DNA of 10,187 nt from Ectocarpus siliculosus (lineage: Eukaryota; Sar; Phaeophyceae; Ectocarpales; Ectocarpaceae): the NCBI GenBank assembly GCA_000310025.1, contig FN648406.1:121097-131283 (forward strand), in the 5' to 3' direction. This document shows, piece after piece, positions 7,401 to 10,187 of the stretch. The translations under genes and the position numbers were made by a program. Under the pieces are notes generated by a model. It saw only the letters and a list, made by a program, of their open reading frames with translations, did not search any database and was not told the DNA's origin. The first letter of the stretch is position 1. Every line of letters begins with the position of its first letter.

Positions 7401-9640
7401 AGATTTCGGGCTTCGAGAAATCTTGACCAAGATACATCGTAAGATTTCGCTTCCATAAATCGTGAAACTGGCAGATCTTGGCTAACATCAAGATTTATTG
7501 ACAAGATTTTGTTCCCATAAATTGGGGTCTGAGTACACCTATCATCTCGTTTGTGTGTGTGTATTTTTAGTTTTAAAGGAGAATAACCGATTCAGGCTGT
7601 ACGGCGAGACTAAGGCCTGGCGGCTCGTTCGGGTGGGTGCCTTCCTTGTCAGGATTGCTTCAGGGGCGGATGTTCAACCCCCACTTTGTTCACGGCGTCG
7701 TGTGTGTTGTAAACCGGACGCTGACGTATGATTGGGTAACGGTTGCCGATGTTGTGGGGCCGTTTTTTAAGAGGATCTGGAGCCTAGAAGCGTTTAGCTC
7801 GGGCAGGGCGCCTTGTGAACGCGCTGTCTCTCGAAGAGACCAACTCAACTTTCACCCCCAGCAGGCGTCTGTGTCCTTGGTGCACTTCCAGAATCAACAT
7901 GATATTCAGAGACAAATTGCATCCATAGGCACCTGCCCTTGGTGCTCCTCCAAGTATCATCATGATCATCAGAGCGAAGTGTAGTGTATGACATCCAGTG
8001 CAAAGTGGCGTGAATGGGTAGCAGCTGCACCTTGGTTGTGTCTCTGAATTTCTCTTTTCAGTTCTGCCGGGCTCTATGCCACACTCGAGCGAAACCCGTT
8101 GCCCTCACGCTCGTGATTCGCTGGTCGAGTTGGTACTCATGCTTTGACCCGCTCCTCCCTCGTCCGCTTTTAGTCTACGTTGCCCCCCGATTCGTGCTCA
8201 AGGAATGCCTCATGTCCCCATGTCCCGTCCGTCGGCCTTTTTTTTGTATGCATACTGCGTCGCCCGGTGTCGTGTATGACGTCCGTTGTTGCGTCTGCGG
8301 TGCCCCTCTCCCTCCAGTTCCCAGTGTTCATCAACCTGTACTACTCCTTCATTATCGCCTCCCTCGGTCTTTTTTCTTATGCAAATTGCGTCGCCCCTTT
8401 GTTGTGCGTGACGTCCGTTGTTGCGTCTGCGGTGCCCCTCTTCTCCCTCACCTAGTTCCCGGTGTTCATCGGGCTGTACCGTGCCATCATCGGCTTCGGC
8501 ACCGATGCTGTCGCCAGCGAAGGGTTCCTGTGGCTGCCCAGCCTACAGGTGGGAATGGGAAATGAAGCGTCCTCTCTCGCGTTTGTGTTTGCCTGGCTTG
8601 TTGGCCAACAGCGGCGCATCCACCTGCCCCCTCTGGTTTAGCAGGGCATGGTTTCTTTTGGGCAGCAATAACGACTTTTTGGAGAGCTCCTTTTCGTTTC
8701 TCTGGTGCTACTGCTGCACAATGAGAGGAGAGAGTGCTGCAATCTTCTCGCGTTAACAATCGAAGGCAAAGCACCGCAGAAGGGGGTGGGTACATAGGGG
8801 GCCTCAGGGGGAGGAAGAAAACCTTAATTGTGACCACAGATCGGAGCTCCCATCCGGCAGAACTGCTGCGAGCGCTGATTTTGAGGGGTGGAAAAAAGAG
8901 AGGAATTTGTTCTGGCGGAGTTGGGGTGTATGTGATCTCACCCCCTTGTTTTTTGTTGCGATGAAAAACAAAATGATGTTGCCCCCCATTCTTTTGGTCG
9001 TGTTGCTGTAATAACATTTAGTCCATGTTTTTTTATTATTGTTCAAGCGTACAATGCGGGTTTTATGTGTTGCACGCCATCACCAGCTCCGACGCCCCTT
9101 GGCAAGGCCTCATTTCTCTTTGCTCAGTAAAGGTGTTCGGACGAGGTACTCTGCCGCTCCGATGCGCATGTTTACTCGGTCGACGTGTAGCATAGGTTGG
9201 TCTTGTTTTTTCCCCGTTTCAGCTGACCAGACAAGGAGGCGAAAAAGTGCCGTGCATACTTGTTCATCACTCACCCCCTGGCTCCATCCTCTCTCGAGGA
9301 CGCGTTGTCAATACTCTGATGGCTAAGTATCACGGCTTCTTATCTGTGGAAGAGGTGAACTACTCGTTGTGTGTGTAAGTAAAACAAACTCCACGAGTAC
9401 TACTGTATGCCCCCCGCCCCCCCCCCCCTAACAATCCGATTACAGGGCCCGACGTTCGAGAATGGACGCGGCATCGGTTGGCTCACCACCTTCGTGGACG
9501 GTCACCCTATCCTGGGGTGGCACGACACCCTTTGCTACATGAGCATCCCCGCCATCCTCGTTTTGTCCCAGAAGCTTTCCATGACGCTGCTCACTCCGCC
9601 GGACGACGGCCCCGATGATGCCACGGGCTCCTCGCTCAAG
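1165..9640 (+). CDS. ALB3: plastid membrane insertase of the YidC/Oxa1/Alb3 family (5 exons visible, 3' end missing)
   Basis: The spliced reading uses 1165-1408, 2717-2842, 3742-3989, 8456-8548 and 9446-9640, giving 302 codons with no internal stop. Alb3 proteins insert light-harvesting and other proteins into the thylakoid membrane, together with the chloroplast SRP pathway. Residues 1-21 form a signal peptide ending in Ala-Ala before Phe22, followed by an Arg/Ser/Thr-rich transit-like stretch, as in heterokont plastid presequences. The first core helix is at about 130-150, with Lys143 where bacterial YidC has its groove Arg and ALB3 has Lys. A charged cytosolic/stromal-type loop follows (KMKVLQPTVKEINAKF), then the family hallmark KVNPLIGCLPALLQ and FPVFIGLYRA (193-216), the FLWLPSL and FVDGHPILGWHDT region (230-264), and a further helix at about 264-284. 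The final helices with the usual FPSGL-like motif and the basic C-terminal tail lie beyond the window. The family call is firm; plastid location and function are inferred. Confidence 0.93.
1409..2716 (+). other. intron 1 (1308 bp)
   Basis: The donor is GTAAGT and the acceptor ends GTGCAG at 2711-2716; the phase is 1. Several open frames cross it, but none resembles a protein family and all overlap one another on both strands. It contains a short CTGTACTG-type iteration near 2230-2250 and a run of 12 T at 2576-2587. I see no gene, RNA or mobile element here. Confidence 0.82.
2717..2842 (+). CDS. ALB3: ALB3-like exon 2: acidic linker and region before the insertase core
   Basis: This exon encodes residues 82-123 plus one base. 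The peptide starts GLSDAAAVPLEAVEEEAKGP and continues with NPFNMWIEFIRSSVLGINEFYK. The second half aligns in position and character with the amphipathic stretch that precedes the first core helix in Alb3/YidC proteins, where the family often has a short helix ahead of the hydrophilic groove. It is bounded by a CAG acceptor and a GTGAGC donor (2843-2848), both phase 1. Confidence 0.85.
2843..3741 (+). other. intron 2 (899 bp)
   Basis: This intron runs from GTGAGC to AATGCAG. A GA dinucleotide tract lies near 3150-3167. GTCCGAGGG occurs twice close together near 2938-2970. One short segment, 3306-3401, reads as a GC3-rich peptide (LVLLYLELQGVTERGKELRR) between stops. It does not fit the insertase alignment. 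No other feature is apparent. Confidence 0.83.
3742..3989 (+). CDS. ALB3: ALB3-like exon 3: first core helix, charged loop and CLPALLQ motif
   Basis: This exon encodes residues 124-206 and is the most diagnostic part of the gene. The helix LAIVTFTLGVKTLLVPLQ carries the conserved basic residue of the hydrophilic groove. The loop contains KMKVLQP, a coiled-coil-like Lys/Glu/Ala-rich stretch and RLYAETKVNPLIGCLPALLQ, the YidC/Oxa1/Alb3 signature that leads into the second core helix. The start follows a CAG acceptor in phase 1. The end is phase 0, before GTACGG at 3990. Strong G/C third-position bias separates it from the flanking introns. Confidence 0.95.
4233..4381. repeat. left LTR-like direct repeat (149 bp)
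   Basis: It begins TGTTGTGAAAGG and ends TACACCTACCA, so it has the TG...CA ends of retrotransposon LTRs; TGTTG starts are common in Copia-type elements. It matches 6349-6509 plus 7530-7544 along its length, at roughly 80% by eye, including CTCAAGACCTTG, CCGCCCTTCCAGTAACAC and ACGTAGATCCGCATCTA. It contains two small hairpins: GCAGGGC/GCCCTGC around a 6-base loop (4279-4298) and AAGGG/CCCTT. The strand just inside its right end reads AAGTAGGGGGG on the minus strand (4383-4393). That could be a polypurine tract and would make the parent element minus-oriented. I see no clear 5-bp target duplication outside the pair. Confidence 0.7.
4382..6348 (-). mobile_element. decayed internal region between two LTR-like repeats
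   Basis: About 2 kb lie between the direct repeats, too short for a full gag-pol and without an intact reverse transcriptase or integrase that I can recognise. The left half (about 4430-5200) is visibly richer in A and T than the exons. On the minus strand there are short open pieces. One, 4938-4777, contains HTCQQVEIWLLFETLIQVAE. Another, 5504-5292, contains a VWDAWEK stretch vaguely like Copia-type Gag. A third starts MAELRARLAQ at 6104. On the + strand, 5538-5735 is a charged, coiled-coil-like frame (KKAEELILQQKAQAQL). These disagree about orientation, so this could be a deleted, non-autonomous or internally rearranged retroelement. Confidence 0.45.
6299..6310. repeat. 12-bp perfect palindrome TCGATATATCGA
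   Basis: This perfect inverted repeat lies about 40 bp inside the right LTR-like repeat. No role can be assigned. It may be a chance AT-rich palindrome. Confidence 0.4.
6510..6617 (+). repeat. left terminal inverted repeat with internal sub-repeat
   Basis: It pairs with the right terminal repeat. The motif TTTATGG appears at the outer end (6518-6524) and again about 90 bp in (near 6608-6615, CGATTTATGGGGG). The same spacing is seen in the opposite arm, so each arm seems built of two related units. ATCTTG/CAAGAT motifs recur between them. Confidence 0.65.
7215..7237. repeat. perfect 10-bp stem hairpin inside the DNA element
   Basis: TGTCGGCGCC and GGCGCCGACA are separated by only CGT. This GC-rich perfect inverted repeat stands out within the element interior. 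Its function is unknown. Confidence 0.6.
7321..7511. repeat. cluster of CAAGATTT / ATCTTG subterminal motifs
   Basis: CAAGATTTG or close variants occur at 7322, 7342, 7381, 7489 and 7502, and inverted forms (AGATCTTGG, AAATCTTG) near 7370, 7418 and 7473. The left arm has the same motif several times between 6531 and 6600. Clustered short subterminal motifs are known as transposase-binding sites in several DNA transposon groups. That role here is inferred. Confidence 0.6.
7442..7529 (-). repeat. right terminal inverted repeat with internal sub-repeat
   Basis: Read on the minus strand it starts GACCCCAATTTATGGGAAC, then AAATCTTG, CCAAGATCTGCC and a second unit, CGATTTATGGAAGCG. It matches the left arm in order and spacing. 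Confidence 0.65.
7875..7974 (+). repeat. imperfect direct repeat, two copies of about 38 bp
   Basis: 7875-7912 and 7937-7974 share CCTTGGTGC, then CTTCCA or CCTCCA, then ATC-CATGAT and TTCAGAG/ATCAGAG, at a 62-bp offset. They lie in the 3' part of intron 3, which otherwise (7545-8231) shows no gene or element that I can recognise. Confidence 0.5.
8232..8502 (+). repeat. tandem duplication of the intron 3 end plus exon 4 start
   Basis: Unit 1 (8232-8363) and unit 2 (8364-8502) are head to tail. Both start TCGG(C/T)CTTTTTT, continue through TGCGTCGCCC, share an identical TGACGTCCGTTGTTGCGTCT block plus CGGTGCCCCTC, then a pyrimidine tract, a splice acceptor (CCAG or CTAG) and the beginning of exon 4 (TTCCC(A/G)GTGTTCATC). 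The offset grows from 132 to 138 bp through small indels. Only unit 2 continues into the full exon. Confidence 0.82.
8318..8363 (+). pseudogene. partial, diverged copy of the start of ALB3-like exon 4
   Basis: After a good acceptor (CCCTCTCCCTCCAG at 8304-8317) the sequence reads FPVFINLYYSFIIASLG in the phase-0 frame used by exon 3. The real exon reads FPVFIGLYRAIIGFG at the same place. The two differ by several non-synonymous changes and by apparent whole-codon gaps, with no stop in this part. The copy lacks the rest of exon 4 and has only a weak GTCTTT donor candidate at 8367, which would leave 49 nt and shift the frame. It is therefore probably a pseudo-exon, although its open frame and acceptor leave room for use in an alternative transcript. 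Confidence 0.6.
8456..8548 (+). CDS. ALB3: ALB3-like exon 4: second core helix and FLWLPSL region
   Basis: Thirty-one codons, phase 0 at both ends, encode residues 207-237. FPVFIGLYRAIIGFGTDAVA is the second core helix, which follows CLPALLQ in all YidC/Alb3 proteins, and ASEGFLWLPSLQ corresponds to the family's (E)GFFWIPSL-type segment. The acceptor is TAG at 8453-8455 and the donor is GTGGGA at 8549. Confidence 0.92.
8549..9445 (+). other. intron 4 (897 bp)
   Basis: The donor is GTGGGA; the acceptor is ATTACAG at 9439-9445. A C-rich tract at about 9411-9428 is followed directly by CTAAC (9428-9432), a plausible branch point 14 bases from the acceptor. A long minus-strand open frame crosses the intron, but it is low in complexity and resembles no family. 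No other feature is seen. Confidence 0.83.
9446..9640 (+). CDS. ALB3: ALB3-like exon 5: GHPILGWHDT region and third core helix
   Basis: Sixty-five codons, phase 0, encode residues 238-302. GPTFENGRGIGWLTTFVDGH is followed by PILGWHDTLCYMSIPAILVLSQ, matching the plant-type ALB3 segment between the second and third core helices, and then KLSMTLLTPPDD, where ALB3 proteins have a Met-rich helix end and a Pro/Asp hinge. The exon is taken to end at AAG before GTGTGA. If the intron were retained, translation would stop two codons later (TGA at 9644-9646) and leave out the last two conserved helices, so splicing to an exon outside the window is more likely. Confidence 0.9.
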
Positions 9641-9770
9641 GTGTGAATGTAGCCATGTGGAGAGCTCGCTTGAGTGTGGATCACTGCGGTAGACGTTCAT
9701 TTTCGGTGTGGAGGGGGGGGGGGATCGGGGACACTGGGGTCCCGATGATGCCGCGGGCTCCTCGCTCAAG
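9611..9770 (+). repeat. 30-bp duplication of the exon 5 end in the following intron
   Basis: CCCGATGATGCCACGGGCTC plus CTCGCTCAAG (9611-9640, the last 10 codons of exon 5) recurs at 9741-9770 with one mismatch (GCCGCGGG). Similarity upstream is weak (GGAC-AC-GG), and the bases after each copy differ: GTGTGA after the first, TTCGGA after the second. The second copy is thus intronic and lacks the donor. Confidence 0.8.
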
Positions 9771-10187
9771 TTCGGAGCATTGTTCGTGGTGACCCGAGTC
9801 ACCGCGCCGTGGTACGGCTATGAATCCACTCATTGACGAGGGATAGCTCGACAGAGCTCTTCCCAATGAGATCTTGTCTTGTCAGGGAATGTGGTTTCCA
9901 TCGCTTTGAGGCTCAGCGTCATGTGGTAGCCATTTTTTTATTCAGAAATGGAGATGGAATTGTCGGGGGAGGCGTTGGCGGCAGTGAATTTTGAGCCTAA
10001 TTTTCGGGAATATTCTACCGGGGCACAGCAGAATAGGCTGTGGCTTTTATAGCCTGCCACCGGAATATGCCCCACCAACCCCTTCTCCATGACGCCGCCC
10101 ATCTTCCTTGTAACACCTGCCTGTCTGCCTTGTGCCGTTTCCTCTTTGCCCTCACCCCGGCCATCTGCGCGCCCCCTTGTTTCGTGG
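9641..10187 (+). other. start of intron 5, running off the window
   Basis: After the GTGTGA donor, no segment matches the missing C-terminal helices. It contains a run of G near 9712-9723, the duplicated exon end at 9741-9770, and a hairpin-forming segment near 10006-10072. A possible acceptor at 9885 leads into a frame that stops after seven codons and does not resemble the family. Confidence 0.6.
10006..10072. repeat. imperfect inverted repeat able to fold into a long hairpin
   Basis: The left arm GGG-A-ATATT-cta-CCGG-GGCA (10006-10025) pairs with the right arm TGCC-a-CCGG-AATAT-G-CCC (10055-10072). The unpaired bases are one mismatch, a CTA bulge and a single A. The intervening 29 bases include AGGC, which can pair alternatively with GCCT. 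It could be a small foldback element or an RNA structure in the intron, or chance. It does not resemble a tRNA. Confidence 0.5.

Larger units (their letters stand above)
6510..7529. mobile_element. non-autonomous inverted-repeat DNA element (about 1 kb) inserted in the right LTR
   Basis: The left end, GACCCTTCTTTATGGAAAC, and the reverse complement of the right end, GACCCCAATTTATGGGAAC, form a terminal inverted repeat. By eye it extends over roughly 80-110 bp at about 75-78% identity. TGAG stands on both sides (6502-6505 and 7530-7533) and occurs once in the uninterrupted LTR, consistent with a target-site duplication of about 4 bp. The exact left border is uncertain by a few bases because ATGA lies between TGAG and GACCC. 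No transposase is recognisable inside. Two overlapping short open frames (6774-7052 on +, 6519-6785 on -) look like chance. I cannot assign a superfamily. Confidence 0.72.
6349..7544. repeat. right LTR-like repeat, split by a second element
   Basis: The first part, 6349-6509, starts TGTTGAGAAACGG and matches the left repeat through CGCATCTAG and CTGAG. The remaining end, TGAGTACACCTATCA, is found only at 7530-7544, about 1 kb further right. The left copy has the same end directly joined (TGAGTACACCTACCA). So the right copy was interrupted after it was made. Relative to the left copy it also carries about 21 extra bases near 6455-6475, around ATTATGCACGAAACCCCC. Confidence 0.7.
3990..8455 (+). 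other. intron 3 (4466 bp), expanded by nested repeats
   Basis: This intron links CLPALLQ in exon 3 to FPVFIGLYRA in exon 4 in phase 0, so the flanking protein sequence is continuous in family terms. The donor is GTACGG; the acceptor is CACCTAG at 8449-8455. It is several times longer than the other introns. The excess is explained mainly by an LTR-flanked segment (4233-7544) that contains a second, inverted-repeat element, and by a tandem duplication at its 3' end. The 243 bp before the first LTR hold nothing I recognise. Confidence 0.85.

Noticed and set aside
8487-9017. 176-codon minus-strand open frame overlapping exon 4
   Set aside because: It is antisense to a well-supported exon, with Pro/Gln/Lys-rich low-complexity sequence and no family resemblance.
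9771-9836. Alternative terminal exon starting after the second copy of the exon 5 end
   Set aside because: It would read only about 20 residues to a stop, does not resemble the conserved C-terminal helices, and its acceptor would be an AAG with no pyrimidine tract.
9886-9910. Possible ALB3-like exon 6 after the acceptor at 9883-9885
   Set aside because: The frame in phase 0 stops after seven codons and does not match the expected last helices of the family.
1-10187. CRISPR array, bacterial defence or secretion system, operon
   Set aside because: There are no regularly spaced identical repeats, no ribosome-binding-site-linked genes, and the only clear gene is split by spliceosomal introns.

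Overview
The window looks like nuclear DNA from a photosynthetic eukaryote. The best fit is a stramenopile alga with a red-derived complex plastid, such as a brown alga. That assignment is an inference from three things: one protein is split over exons with GT-AG introns of about 0.9 to 4.5 kb, its N-terminus looks like a heterokont bipartite plastid presequence (signal peptide with Ala-Ala-Phe at the predicted cleavage site), and there are no dense bacterial-style genes.

The only gene I can support firmly is a + strand YidC/Oxa1/Alb3 membrane insertase, most likely the plastid (thylakoid) ALB3 homologue. Five exons are visible: 1165-1408, 2717-2842, 3742-3989, 8456-8548 and 9446-9640. Together they make 906 nt, exactly 302 codons, with intron phases 1, 1, 0 and 0. 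The gene runs off the right edge: the last conserved membrane segments and the C-terminal tail are not in the window.

Layout: 1-1164 is upstream sequence, with one coding-like fragment at about 238-402 that may belong to another gene. Introns 1 and 2 (1409-2716, 2843-3741) hold little beyond simple repeats. Intron 3 (3990-8455, about 4.5 kb) has been enlarged by nested mobile elements. Two direct repeats that look like LTRs (4233-4381 and 6349-7544) flank about 2 kb of decayed, mostly AT-rich sequence. The right-hand LTR is itself split by an inverted-repeat DNA element of about 1 kb (about 6510-7529) full of CAAGAT/ATCTTG motifs. The 3' end of intron 3 plus the start of exon 4 is tandemly duplicated (8232-8363 and 8364-8502), leaving a diverged but open partial copy of the exon. 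A second short duplication copies the last 30 bp of exon 5 into the following intron (9741-9770).

There is no CRISPR array, operon, defence system, rRNA or tRNA that I can recognise. The most interesting material is the partial exon duplication with its own splice acceptor, and the element-within-LTR-within-intron structure.
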